Shown here piece after piece: positions 1 to 8,135 of a stretch of 64,000 nt of DNA. The stretch spans positions 2,418,001-2,482,000 of the forward strand of contig NZ_CP044232.1 in assembly GCF_008727775.1 (NCBI RefSeq), written 5' to 3'. The notes under the pieces were generated by a model. The model was not told the DNA's origin. It made no database searches and was given only the letters and a program-made list of their open reading frames with translations. Both the position numbers and the translations under genes were made by a program. The first letter of the stretch is position 1. The number at the start of each line of letters is the position of its first letter. The DNA is from Microbacterium lushaniae. GTDB taxonomy: Bacteria; Actinomycetota; Actinomycetes; Actinomycetales; Microbacteriaceae.

Positions 1-903
1 GCGGTTGGTCGGGGTCATAGCCGGGCATCTCCATCAGCACATCGGGATAGGAGCGCACCGCGATCTCCTCCGCCGAGACACCCGGCACCGCCAGCACGGG
101 CTCCAAAAAGGATCGCGTGGCCGCGACATCGGTGTCGATGCCGCACACCGTGATCCCCGCCCCGGCCGGGGCGTTGGGATCCATCGCCGGCACGTCCATG
201 TACGTCACCGTGAACTGCGGCGGCGCGTCGCGCATGAGATCGCGCAGCGCCCGAAGGGTCGCGGCCGCGTCGCCGGAGACGCGCAGCGTGGCGAAGACGA
301 CGTCGTTCAGTGCATGCGCGACGAAGTCGAACCGCGTGACGACGCCGACGTTGCCGCCGCCGCCGCGCAAGGCCCAGAAGAGATCGGGATGCTCCGTGGC
401 CGAGGCCTCCACGACCTCGCCCGACGCGGTCACCACCTGCGCGCCGACTAGCTGGTCGGCCGCGAGCCCCCACGCCCGCACCATCCAGCCGATCCCGCCG
501 CCCAGGGTCAGTCCCCCCACGCCCACGGACGCGGTGTCGCCCGAGCTGATCCCGAGCCCCTCCCCCGCGAGGGTGCGGGCGACGTCGCCCCAGGTCGCTC
601 CTCCGCCCACCGACACCCGGCGCGTCGCCGGGTCGACGCGGATGTCGCGGAGCTCCGCGAGGTCGATCACGACACCCCCGGGACGGTGCCCCACGCACTG
701 TGCCCGCCGCCGCGGACTCCGATGGGCAGGTCGTGCGCGGCGGCGTAGGCCACCGCTGCGCGCACGTCCTCCACCGCGGCGGCGCGCACGATGAGGTCGG
801 GCTCACCGATGCCCGAGTGGAACAGCCGCGCCTGATCCCAGCCGGCGTCGCCGGGCCGGACGAGCGCGCCGTTCACGCGCGCCGAGAGCTCTGTCGTATT
901 CAT
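1..903 (-). pseudogene. FAD-binding (berberine-bridge-like) oxidoreductase, frameshifted and cut by window edge
   Basis: The N-terminal part starts at ATG 903 (MNTTELS) and carries the FAD-domain motif GVRGGGHSAWGTVPG. The frame then reaches a TGA at about 667. The next frame continues the same protein without a break to the window edge: VVIDLAELRDIRVDP, then GGLTLGGGIGWMVR and HPDLFWALRGGGGNVGVVT, all typical of BBE-like flavin oxidases. The shift is at a run of five C (675-679; G on the coding strand); a sixth G would restore one continuous frame. Either the gene is broken, a sequencing error shortened the homopolymer, or the run is phase-variable. Substrate unknown. It is divergent from the epimerase at 964. 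Confidence 0.78.
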
Positions 904-916
904 GCGCCACACGGTA
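904..916 (-). promoter_or_regulatory. Leaderless-type promoter for the FAD oxidoreductase
   Basis: Coding-strand hexamer TACCGT (916-911) is followed by 7 nt and then the ATG at 903. There is no room for a Shine-Dalgarno site. Confidence 0.55.
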
Positions 917-951
917 GACCCAGCCGCCGACACAGGGAAGATGGGGAGGTC

Positions 952-963
952 TAGGGTCGTCGT
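952..963 (+). promoter_or_regulatory. Leaderless-type promoter for the epimerase gene
   Basis: TAGGGT (952-957), 6 nt, GTG start at 964. Confidence 0.6.
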
Positions 964-1962
964 GTGAGCTCTCGACGCATCCTCTTCCTCGGCGGTTCCG
1001 GTGTCATCAGCACGTCCTGCGTGCGCGCAGCCGTCGCGGCAGGTCACGACGTGACCGTCCTCAACCGCGGTCGGAGTCCGCGAGCGCTGCCCGGCGACGT
1101 GCGGGAGCTCGTCGTCGACGTGCGCGACGCCGAGGCGGTGACCGCGGCGCTCGCGGGTGCCGAGTTCGACGTCGTCGCCGATTTCCTCTCCTTCGTCCCC
1201 GCGCACGTGCAGACGGCGCTCACGGTCGCCGGTGAGCGCGCCGGGCAGTACATCTTCATCAGTTCCGCCTCGGCCTACCAGAAGCCCCCGGCACGCGTAC
1301 CCGTGACCGAATCCACCCCCCTGCGCAATCCGTTCTGGCAGTACTCGCGCGACAAGATCGCGTGCGAAGACCTTCTGGTCGCGGCGTACCGGGACCGCGG
1401 CCTTCCGGTCACGATCGTGCGCCCATCGCACACGTACGACGCCACTCTGCTGCCCACGATGGGCGGGTGGACCGACGTGGCACGCCTGCGCGCCGGCAAG
1501 CCCGTCGTGGTCCACGGCGACGGCACGACGCAGTGGACGCTGACGCACAGCGATGACTTCGCCGTCGCCTTCACGGGGCTCCTGGGCAACCGCGCGGCCC
1601 TCGGCGAGGCCTTCACGATCACCGGCACGCACGCGCCCACGTGGAACCAGATCTACACGTGGCTCGCCGAGGCGGCCGGCGTCGCGGACCCGCAACTCGT
1701 CCACATCGCCAGCGAGACGATCGCGGCGTGGGACCCCGACCTCGGTCCGGGGCTCCTCGGAGACAATGCCCATTCGATGGTGTTCGACAACGCCAAGGTC
1801 ACGGCCCTGGTGCCTGCGTTCGCCACGACGATCACGTTCGACGAGGGGGCCCGGCGCATCCTGGCCTGGTTCGACACGCACCCCGAACAGCAGCAGGTGA
1901 ACGAGCGACGCGACGCGCTTTTCGACCGGATGATCGCCCACGCGCGCGCCGCCGGCGCCTGA
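964..1962 (+). CDS. NAD(P)-dependent epimerase/dehydratase
   Basis: 332 aa extended-SDR protein. The N-terminal Rossmann motif LFLGGSGVIS binds NAD(P). A central ISSASAY segment is followed by QYSRDK, in the position of the family's YxxxK catalytic pair. Many actinobacterial relatives are annotated as NAD-dependent epimerases without known substrate. The GTG start sits 6 nt after a -10-like hexamer, so the mRNA is probably leaderless. The gene stands alone between the divergent oxidoreductase and the two-component system. The fold is sure; the substrate is not predictable. Confidence 0.85.
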   Translation: MSSRRILFLGGSGVISTSCVRAAVAAGHDVTVLNRGRSPRALPGDVRELVVDVRDAEAVTAALAGAEFDVVADFLSFVPAHVQTALTVAGERAGQYIFISSASAYQKPPARVPVTESTPLRNPFWQYSRDKIACEDLLVAAYRDRGLPVTIVRPSHTYDATLLPTMGGWTDVARLRAGKPVVVHGDGTTQWTLTHSDDFAVAFTGLLGNRAALGEAFTITGTHAPTWNQIYTWLAEAAGVADPQLVHIASETIAAWDPDLGPGLLGDNAHSMVFDNAKVTALVPAFATTITFDEGARRILAWFDTHPEQQQVNERRDALFDRMIAHARAAGA

Positions 1963-2023
1963 TGGGGATCCCACTCACAGCCTGCGCATAACCGGGACCA
2001 TAGGAATGTCATAGTTCAAGGCG

Positions 2024-2035
2024 CACAATGGCCTC
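2024..2035 (+). promoter_or_regulatory. Leaderless-type promoter for the two-component system
   Basis: CACAAT (2024-2029), a one-base variant of TANNNT, then 6 nt and ATG 2036. Confidence 0.5.
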
Positions 2036-2770
2036 ATGAACGCGGCTGCTTCTCCCTCCGCCCTGACCCGACCCGATGGCACTCCGCTGCGCGTTCTCGT
2101 CGTCGACGATGAGCAGATGCTCACCGACCTCCTCTCGATGGCATTGCGCATGGAGGGCTGGGACGTGCGCACGGCCTCGTCCGGGCTGCAAGCCCTGCAG
2201 GCCGCCCGCGACTTCGCCCCCGACGCCATGGTGCTGGACATCATGATGCCCGACCTCGACGGGATGTCGGTGCTGCAGCGCCTGCGCCACTCCGGCAACG
2301 ACGTGCCGGTGCTGTTCCTGACGGCCAAGGATGCGGTGGCCGACCGCGTCGCCGGTCTCACCGCCGGCGGCGACGACTACGTCACCAAGCCCTTCAGCCT
2401 GGAGGAGGTCGTGGCCCGGCTGCGCGGTCTCATGCGCCGCGCGGGGACGGCCACCGCGGGGGACGCCGAGCCGATCCTGCGCGTGGCCGATCTGTCGCTG
2501 AACGAGGACAGCCATGAGGTGTTCCGCGGCGACGACGAGATCGAGCTGACCGCGACGGAGTTCGAGCTGCTGCGCTACCTCATGCGCAACCAGCGGAGGG
2601 TCGTCTCCAAGGCGCAGATCCTCGACCGCGTGTGGCACTACGACTTCGGCGGCCGCTCCAGCGTCGTGGAGCTGTACATCTCCTACCTGCGCAAGAAGGT
2701 CGATCAGGGCCGGGAGCCCCTCATCCACACCGTGCGCGGCGTCGGCTACATGATCAAAGCGCCGCAGTGA
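2036..2770 (+). CDS. OmpR-family response regulator
   Basis: 244 aa. The receiver domain (about residues 18-133) has the acidic pair D24/D25, phospho-acceptor D68 in LDIMMPD, T96 and K118 (TKPF). The C-terminal winged helix (about 148-242) ends with the usual RGVGYM motif. It is closest in style to mycobacterial TrcR/PhoP-type regulators. Its stop codon overlaps the GTG start of the kinase by 4 bp (GTGA), so the two are translationally coupled. The signal sensed is unknown. The flavin operon at 4.2-7.1 kb lies tail-to-tail with it and is a possible but unproven target. Confidence 0.93.
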   Translation: MNAAASPSALTRPDGTPLRVLVVDDEQMLTDLLSMALRMEGWDVRTASSGLQALQAARDFAPDAMVLDIMMPDLDGMSVLQRLRHSGNDVPVLFLTAKDAVADRVAGLTAGGDDYVTKPFSLEEVVARLRGLMRRAGTATAGDAEPILRVADLSLNEDSHEVFRGDDEIELTATEFELLRYLMRNQRRVVSKAQILDRVWHYDFGGRSSVVELYISYLRKKVDQGREPLIHTVRGVGYMIKAPQ

Positions 2771-4212
2771 CGGGCCCCCGGCGCCGCCTTCCGAACTACC
2801 ACACGTGGAGTCTCCAGGCGCGGCTGATGACCGCGATCATCGGGATGGTCGCGGTCATCCTGGCGATCATCGCGCTGTCCACCGCCGCCATCCTCGGCCA
2901 GGTGCTGCAGGAGAACCTCGACACGAGCGTGCGCAAGGCCGCGGAGGATGTGCGACTGAGCCCGCAGAGCACCGCCGAGGAGGTCCTGGCGACGGGCCGG
3001 TTCCGAGACGGGACGCTTCTGGTCACCCGGACGCTCGGCGGCGGCACCACCGGCGCGTACGTCGACGGCAGCGACGTACGCGTGCTGGATCAGTCGCAGA
3101 TCTCCGACATCGTCGAATCCGTGGGCGGGGCCACGTCGTACACGGTCGAGCTGGCCTCCCTGGGCGACTACCGGGTCGCGACACTGGAGGGCCGGCAGGT
3201 GCTCGCGATCGTCGGGCTGCCGCTGACGGAGATCACCGGCACGCTGTCGCAGATCCTGGCCACCGTCGCCATCGTCACCACCGGCGGCCTGCTGCTGCTG
3301 TCGGCGATCATCGCCGTGGTCATCCGCATCGGGCTGGGCCCCCTGCGCGCGGTCGCCGACACCGCCACGCGCGTGGCGAAGGTGCGCATGGACTCCGGTG
3401 ACGTCTCCATCACCGAGCGGGTGCCCGCCCAGCAGGCGGACGACAGCACCGAGATCGGACAGGTGGGCGCGGCCCTGAACACCCTGCTGGACCATGTGGA
3501 TGCCTCGCTCACGGCCCGCCAGCACAACGAGGAGCTCATGCGCAGCTTCGTCGCCGACGCGAGCCACGAACTGCGCACCCCCCTCACCTCGATCCGGGGA
3601 TACTCGGAACTGTCGCTGCGCGATCCGTCGCTCAGCCCCGGCACGCAGGCGGCGCTGGAGCGCATCCAGGCGCAGTCGCTGCGGATGACCGCACTGGTGG
3701 AGGACCTGCTGCTCCTGGCCCGCCTGGACGAGGGCACCGAGATCGTCTACGGCGAGGTCGACCTCACCCGCCTCGCCATCGAAGCCGTCGAGGACGCCCG
3801 CCCGGCCGGCCCCGACCATCGCTGGGTGCTCGACGTCGAGGACGAACCGGTCACGCTCGCCGGCGACACCGCGAGATTGCGTCAGGTCGCGGACAACCTG
3901 CTGGCCAACGCGCGCACGCACACGCCCCCCGGCACGGTCGTGACCGTCTCGGTGCGCCGGGAGGGCGAGGAGGCCGTGCTCAGCGTGCACGACGACGGGC
4001 CGGGCGTGGATCCGGCGGTGGCCGACCGGCTGTTCGAGCGGTTCTCGCGTGGAGACGCGTCACGGGCGCGGCAGACCGGGGGCACGGGCCTGGGGCTGTC
4101 GATCGCGCGGGCCATCGTCGAGGCGCACGGCGGCACGATCGGGGTGCGCAGCACACCGGGCGACACGACCTTCGAGGTGCGACTGCCGCTGCGGCACGCC
4201 GGCACGGCCTGA
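2767..4212 (+). CDS. Membrane sensor histidine kinase, partner of the preceding regulator
   Basis: 481 aa from GTG 2767, chosen because it overlaps the regulator stop (GTGA). Two membrane helices (about 20-43 and 163-187) flank an extracellular sensor of about 120 residues. A HAMP domain follows (about 188-245), then the HisKA dimerisation domain with H267 in SHELRTPL, and a HATPase domain with the N box (DNLLANARTH), GPGVD and GTGLGLS. All catalytic motifs are intact. A longer frame beginning inside the regulator gene is open but does not encode kinase sequence. The gene ends 5 bp from the stop of the convergent flavin operon. Confidence 0.93.
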   Translation: MTGPRRRLPNYHTWSLQARLMTAIIGMVAVILAIIALSTAAILGQVLQENLDTSVRKAAEDVRLSPQSTAEEVLATGRFRDGTLLVTRTLGGGTTGAYVDGSDVRVLDQSQISDIVESVGGATSYTVELASLGDYRVATLEGRQVLAIVGLPLTEITGTLSQILATVAIVTTGGLLLLSAIIAVVIRIGLGPLRAVADTATRVAKVRMDSGDVSITERVPAQQADDSTEIGQVGAALNTLLDHVDASLTARQHNEELMRSFVADASHELRTPLTSIRGYSELSLRDPSLSPGTQAALERIQAQSLRMTALVEDLLLLARLDEGTEIVYGEVDLTRLAIEAVEDARPAGPDHRWVLDVEDEPVTLAGDTARLRQVADNLLANARTHTPPGTVVTVSVRREGEEAVLSVHDDGPGVDPAVADRLFERFSRGDASRARQTGGTGLGLSIARAIVEAHGGTIGVRSTPGDTTFEVRLPLRHAGTA

Positions 4213-4217
4213 GCGGC

Positions 4218-5774
4218 TCAGTACCCGGAGAAGGCGTCGGTCGTGAGCGAGCGGGCACGATCCAGCGCCGGTGCCAGATCGGCCAGCAGCGCAGGCGGAC
4301 CGGAGATGTACGCGTGGCGGGCGGTGATGTCGGGCACCATGCGCAGGAGCCCTTCCGCGTCCACCCGCACCCCGCGGCCTGCCCACCGCCACTGCGCCGG
4401 CAGATCGGGGGGCGCGTCACGGGAGTACACCACGACCGGGATCCCCGAGCGCTCGATCTCCTCGCGGTATGCCAGCTCCGACGCATCCGAGGCGACGTAG
4501 ATCAGCACGATGTCGCGGTCCGCCTCCGTGGCGACGAGATGACGCAGCTGCGACACGAACGGCGTCACCCCGATGCCGGCGGCCACCAGCAGCAGCGGCG
4601 CGGTGCTGCGAGTGGGCAGGAGGAAGTCGCCCCACACGCCGGTCACCGCGAGCGTCGCGCCCACCGGCACCTCGGCGAGCGCTCGCTTGTAGCTGGATTT
4701 GGAGCCCTCCTTGAAGGCGATCCGCACGACGGGCATCTCCCCCGGAGCGGAGGCGATCGAGAACTCCCGCCGCGTGCCGCGGGCATCCGGGCGGCGGTGC
4801 GGGACCTCGAGCTCGAGGTACTGCCCCGGCCGGAAGGCGAATGGGCGCCGGGCACGGAAGGTCAGCTCGCGCACCGTCGGCGTCACGTCTCGCCGCCCCT
4901 CGAGCACGAGCCGCACGGCCGCGCGCCACGTGAAGGCGAAGGCGAAGGCGTTGCCCGCGAGCAGGGCGAACTCCTGCCCGAGGGTGAACGCGCCCACATC
5001 GATCGGCCAGCCGGCGAGCACACCCACCAGCGCGGCGACGGCGAACTGCTGCCAGCGGCGCGGGGGCATCGTGAGCGGTTCGGACAGCATGAAGGCACCC
5101 AGGAACAGATACGGCGATGACAACGTCACCTGCGTGAGGATGGCGAGGGCATCCACCTCCACGCCGGCGGCGGAGTCCAGCGCCACGGCCCGCAGGAACG
5201 CCACCCCGGCGGCGATGACCCAGAACCCCGCGACCATCCGCAGCTTCTCGGTGCGCCACAGCACCGCGACACCCAGGACGAGCACGGGGGCGGCCATCGC
5301 GGGAGTGCCCACCCACCACGCCGAGGCGCCCAGCGCGGGCACGGCGATGCCCACGAGGGTCAGCGCGGCCGCACCCACCGCGGCGGGGTTGAAGACATGG
5401 CGTCCGCGCCACGCGAGCAGGTACTTCGACAGGGATGCCACGGCACCGGCGAGCGCGATGCCGGCCAGCCCCGCCGGATCCAGCGTGGGGAACAGCACGA
5501 ACAGCAAGATGGCGGCGGTGATGAGGGAGGATTCCACCCGCGGCGGCACCCGCAGCATCCGGTGCAGCGCGACGTCGACGACCACGCACACCACGGCCAG
5601 CACGAGCGCCGTCACGATGAGCTCCAGCGGCCCAGGGCCCACCAGGCCCGCGAGCGAGAGCACGACGGCGATCGCGGCGAGAGCCGCCAGCGACAGCAGC
5701 ACGAGGCGGTAGCTGGAAAGGCGACCCAGGACGCCGAACACGCGCGTCCAGCCCGCCGTGAGTGCACCGATCAC
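4218..5774 (-). CDS. NqrB/RnfD-like membrane protein fused to a ferredoxin-NAD(P)H reductase domain
   Basis: 518 aa from a GTG that overlaps the ApbE stop (GTGA). Residues 20-285 form about eight hydrophobic helices resembling NqrB/RnfD, including RGRHVFNPAAVG (123-134) and SEPLTMP (231-237), which matches the family's DPxTxP segment. Residues 292-518 are a flavin reductase: RPGQYL (315-320), REFSIAS (336-342) for flavin and AAGIGVTP (398-405) for NAD(P)H. The likely role is to take electrons from cytosolic NAD(P)H and pass them across the membrane to a flavinylated acceptor. It is third in the operon with the FMN-binding lipoprotein and ApbE. The fold assignment is firm; the acceptor is inferred. 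Confidence 0.85.
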   Translation of the reverse strand: MIGALTAGWTRVFGVLGRLSSYRLVLLSLAALAAIAVVLSLAGLVGPGPLELIVTALVLAVVCVVVDVALHRMLRVPPRVESSLITAAILLFVLFPTLDPAGLAGIALAGAVASLSKYLLAWRGRHVFNPAAVGAAALTLVGIAVPALGASAWWVGTPAMAAPVLVLGVAVLWRTEKLRMVAGFWVIAAGVAFLRAVALDSAAGVEVDALAILTQVTLSSPYLFLGAFMLSEPLTMPPRRWQQFAVAALVGVLAGWPIDVGAFTLGQEFALLAGNAFAFAFTWRAAVRLVLEGRRDVTPTVRELTFRARRPFAFRPGQYLELEVPHRRPDARGTRREFSIASAPGEMPVVRIAFKEGSKSSYKRALAEVPVGATLAVTGVWGDFLLPTRSTAPLLLVAAGIGVTPFVSQLRHLVATEADRDIVLIYVASDASELAYREEIERSGIPVVVYSRDAPPDLPAQWRWAGRGVRVDAEGLLRMVPDITARHAYISGPPALLADLAPALDRARSLTTDAFSGY

Positions 5775-6643
5775 GAGAACAACTCTGCCGTACTTCCCGG
5801 CGACCACTCCACGCGGCCGTCGGTGCGCATGCGCACCCACTGCCCGCCCCACGCGGCGGCCAGCTCCGGCCCGCCCTCGAAGAACAGCGCCGTGGCCAGT
5901 GCGTCGGCGCGCAGCGCGGTGTCGGCCACCGCCCATGTGGCGGCGTACGCGCGCACCGGCGCTCCGGTCCGCGCGTCCAGGACGTGATGGAGCCCGTCGC
6001 CCCACGCGCGGCGGGTGACGCCGGAGGCGCACAGGGCGGCGTCGGCCACTTCGATGACGCCGATCGCACGGCGGGGATCGAACGGATGCTCCAGCCCGAT
6101 GCGGTGCGCGGCGCCGCGCACCGCGAGATCACCGGAGGCATCCACCAGCACGTCCGCCGCCCCCGACTCCTGCACCGCAGCCAGCACGAGATCGACCAGG
6201 CGCCCCTTCCCCACCGCTCCGACGTCGATCATCGCCGGGGCATCGAGGGCGAGCCGGCCGCCCTCCCACGTGAGGCTGCGGCGCCAGCCCGCCGGCGCGG
6301 GCACCGGGTCGGCCGCGGAGGACAGGGGGTACCCGGCGCCGTATCCCAGGCGGACCAGCGCGTCGCCGACGAGCGGGTTGACGGCCCCGCCGGTGGCGGT
6401 GTCGAGCGCGGTGTACACGTCGAGCATCGCCGGAGCATCCGCGGGAAGGGGCACCGCGCCGCCCGAGCGCGCCAGTCCGGTCACGAGGGAATCGGGACGG
6501 AAGCGCGACCACGTCCGGTCGAAGGCGTCCACGATGCCCTCGACACGGGATCGCACCGCGGGCGCCAGGGGCGCTGCGGTCTCGACCGACCAGCGCGTGC
6601 CGATCGCCTCGAACGCCCAGACCGCGCGCGGGGCCGGCGGCAT
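5771..6643 (-). CDS. apbE: FAD:protein FMN transferase (ApbE)
   Basis: 290 aa. ApbE uses FAD to attach FMN covalently to a Thr/Ser of FMN-binding domains. The family motifs are present in order: WSRFRPDS (45-52), IDVGAVGKG (139-147), VDASGD (167-172), HHVLDARTG (219-227) and ADALATA (246-252). There is no signal peptide or lipobox, unlike many exported ApbE proteins, so it probably works in the cytosol. It starts 4 bp after the stop of the FMN-binding lipoprotein, its obvious substrate, and overlaps the start of the membrane reductase gene. Confidence 0.92.
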   Translation of the reverse strand: MPPAPRAVWAFEAIGTRWSVETAAPLAPAVRSRVEGIVDAFDRTWSRFRPDSLVTGLARSGGAVPLPADAPAMLDVYTALDTATGGAVNPLVGDALVRLGYGAGYPLSSAADPVPAPAGWRRSLTWEGGRLALDAPAMIDVGAVGKGRLVDLVLAAVQESGAADVLVDASGDLAVRGAAHRIGLEHPFDPRRAIGVIEVADAALCASGVTRRAWGDGLHHVLDARTGAPVRAYAATWAVADTALRADALATALFFEGGPELAAAWGGQWVRMRTDGRVEWSPGSTAELFS

Positions 6644-6647
6644 CGGC

Positions 6648-7073
6648 TCAGGCCGCGGCCTCTGCCTTGATGACCTCGATCGCCTCGTTGAAGCCGCCGC
6701 TGGTGAGGGAGGACCCGGCCACGCGGCTCACCGAGATCTCGTCGATGTCGCGACCCACGACCTCGTCCGAGATCCCGCCGATGAAACGGCCCTGGTACTG
6801 CACCGACTGCGGCGCCTGCGGGTCGCCGGCCACCTCCACGGCCGTGATGACGTCGTCGGCCAGGGTGAGGGTGACCTCGATGGTCTCGGTCGTCTCGGGC
6901 GTGCGATACGAGCCCTCGGCCGTGTACGTGCCGTCGGTGTAGGCGGCCTCCTCCGGCGAGGCGTTCTCCTGCGAGCCCGACCCGGCACAGCCGGTCAGGC
7001 CTACGATGCCGGCGACCCCGGCAAGGGCAGCACCGACCCGGATGGGGCGTCGCACAGCAGTGGGGTGGAGCAC
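6648..7073 (-). CDS. FMN-binding domain lipoprotein, predicted ApbE substrate
   Basis: 141 aa. The signal peptide has an Arg pair at 8-9 (VRRPIR) and a lipobox LTGC with Cys29. After an acidic linker the single FMN-binding domain runs from about 46 to 138 (DGTYTAEG at its start). The flavin attachment site is normally [DN]x(V)[ST]GAT; here the aligned stretch is VAGSSLTS (118-125), putting Ser122 where Thr is usual. The GTG start has a good Shine-Dalgarno (AGGAGG, 5-nt spacing). The gene lies 27 bp downstream of prs and heads the flavin trio. It is likely anchored outside the membrane as an electron carrier. Confidence 0.85.
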   Translation of the reverse strand: MLHPTAVRRPIRVGAALAGVAGIVGLTGCAGSGSQENASPEEAAYTDGTYTAEGSYRTPETTETIEVTLTLADDVITAVEVAGDPQAPQSVQYQGRFIGGISDEVVGRDIDEISVSRVAGSSLTSGGFNEAIEVIKAEAAA

Positions 7074-7100
7074 GGCATCCTCCTTACGCGAGGCGTCGAA

Positions 7101-8135
7101 TCAGGCCTCGCCGCCGAACATGCTGGTCACGGAGCCGTCTTCGAAGACCTCGCGGATGGCACGGGCCAGCAGCGGCGCGATGGAGAGCACGGTCAGACCG
7201 TCGAACCGCTCGTCGGCGGGGATCGGCACGGTGTCGGTGACCACGACCTGGTCGATCGCGGCGTCCTGCAGCCGCTCGATCGCCGGCGGGCTGAAGATCG
7301 CGTGCGTCGCGGCGACGATGACCTTCCTCGCGCCGGCCTCCTTGAGCGCCTGCGCGGCCTTGACGATGGTGCCGCCGGTGTCGATCATGTCGTCCACCAG
7401 CAGGCACGTGCGGCCGGAGACCTCACCGACGATCTCGTGCACCGTGACCTGGTTGGCGACCTTCGGGTCGCGCCGCTTGTGGATGATGGCAAGCGGAGCG
7501 CCGAGGCTGTCCGACCAGGTGTCGGCGACGCGCACGCGGCCCATGTCGGGTGAGACGACCGTCAGCGTCGCCCGGTCGTCCTCGCTGAGGTGCTGGCGGA
7601 AGTACTCCAGCAGCACGGGCTTGGCGAACAGGTGATCCACCGGGCCGTTGAAGAAGCCCTGGATCTGCGCGGCGTGCAGGTCGACGCTCATGATGCGGTC
7701 GGCGCCGGCGGTGGTGAGCAGGTCGGTGATCAGGCGCGCGCTGATCGGCTCGCGACCGCGGCCCTTCTTGTCCTGGCGCGAGTACGGGAAGTACGGCGCC
7801 ACGACGGTGATGCGCTTGGCCGACGCGCGCTTGAGCGCGTCGAGCATGATGAGCAGCTCCATGAGCCACTCGTTGACCGGCGGGCCGAAGGACTGGATGA
7901 CGAAGACGTCGCATCCGCGGATCGACACCTCGAAGCGCGTGTAGATCTCGCCCGACGCGAAGGTGCGGTGCTCGGTGGGGGCGAGTTCCGTGCCCAGTTG
8001 TTCCGCGACCTGGGCCGCCAGCTCGCGGTGCGAGCGCCCGGCGGCGACGACGAGACGCTTCTTCGTCTTGGCGACCAAGCCGGGGGCGATGCCGTTGACC
8101 CGATCGAGATCAACCGTCTTCTTCTTGCGACCCAT
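7101..8135 (-). CDS. prs: Ribose-phosphate pyrophosphokinase (PRPP synthetase)
   Basis: 344 aa. It makes PRPP from ribose 5-phosphate and ATP for nucleotide, His and Trp synthesis. Visible motifs are the flexible loop SRQDKKGRGREP, the metal/ATP segment SVDLHAAQIQGFF and the PRPP loop VDDMIDTGGTI. A short Lys-rich N-terminal extension (MGRKKKTVDLDR) precedes the domain, as in related actinobacteria. Its start lies inside the end of glmU (26-bp overlap), so the two are co-transcribed, as in other actinobacteria. Confidence 0.97.
   Translation of the reverse strand: MGRKKKTVDLDRVNGIAPGLVAKTKKRLVVAAGRSHRELAAQVAEQLGTELAPTEHRTFASGEIYTRFEVSIRGCDVFVIQSFGPPVNEWLMELLIMLDALKRASAKRITVVAPYFPYSRQDKKGRGREPISARLITDLLTTAGADRIMSVDLHAAQIQGFFNGPVDHLFAKPVLLEYFRQHLSEDDRATLTVVSPDMGRVRVADTWSDSLGAPLAIIHKRRDPKVANQVTVHEIVGEVSGRTCLLVDDMIDTGGTIVKAAQALKEAGARKVIVAATHAIFSPPAIERLQDAAIDQVVVTDTVPIPADERFDGLTVLSIAPLLARAIREVFEDGSVTSMFGGEA

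Noticed and set aside
4218..7073. Interpretation as a complete Rnf or Nqr complex
   Set aside because: Only the B/D-like subunit and one FMN-binding protein are present; subunits A, C, E and F are absent from the window.
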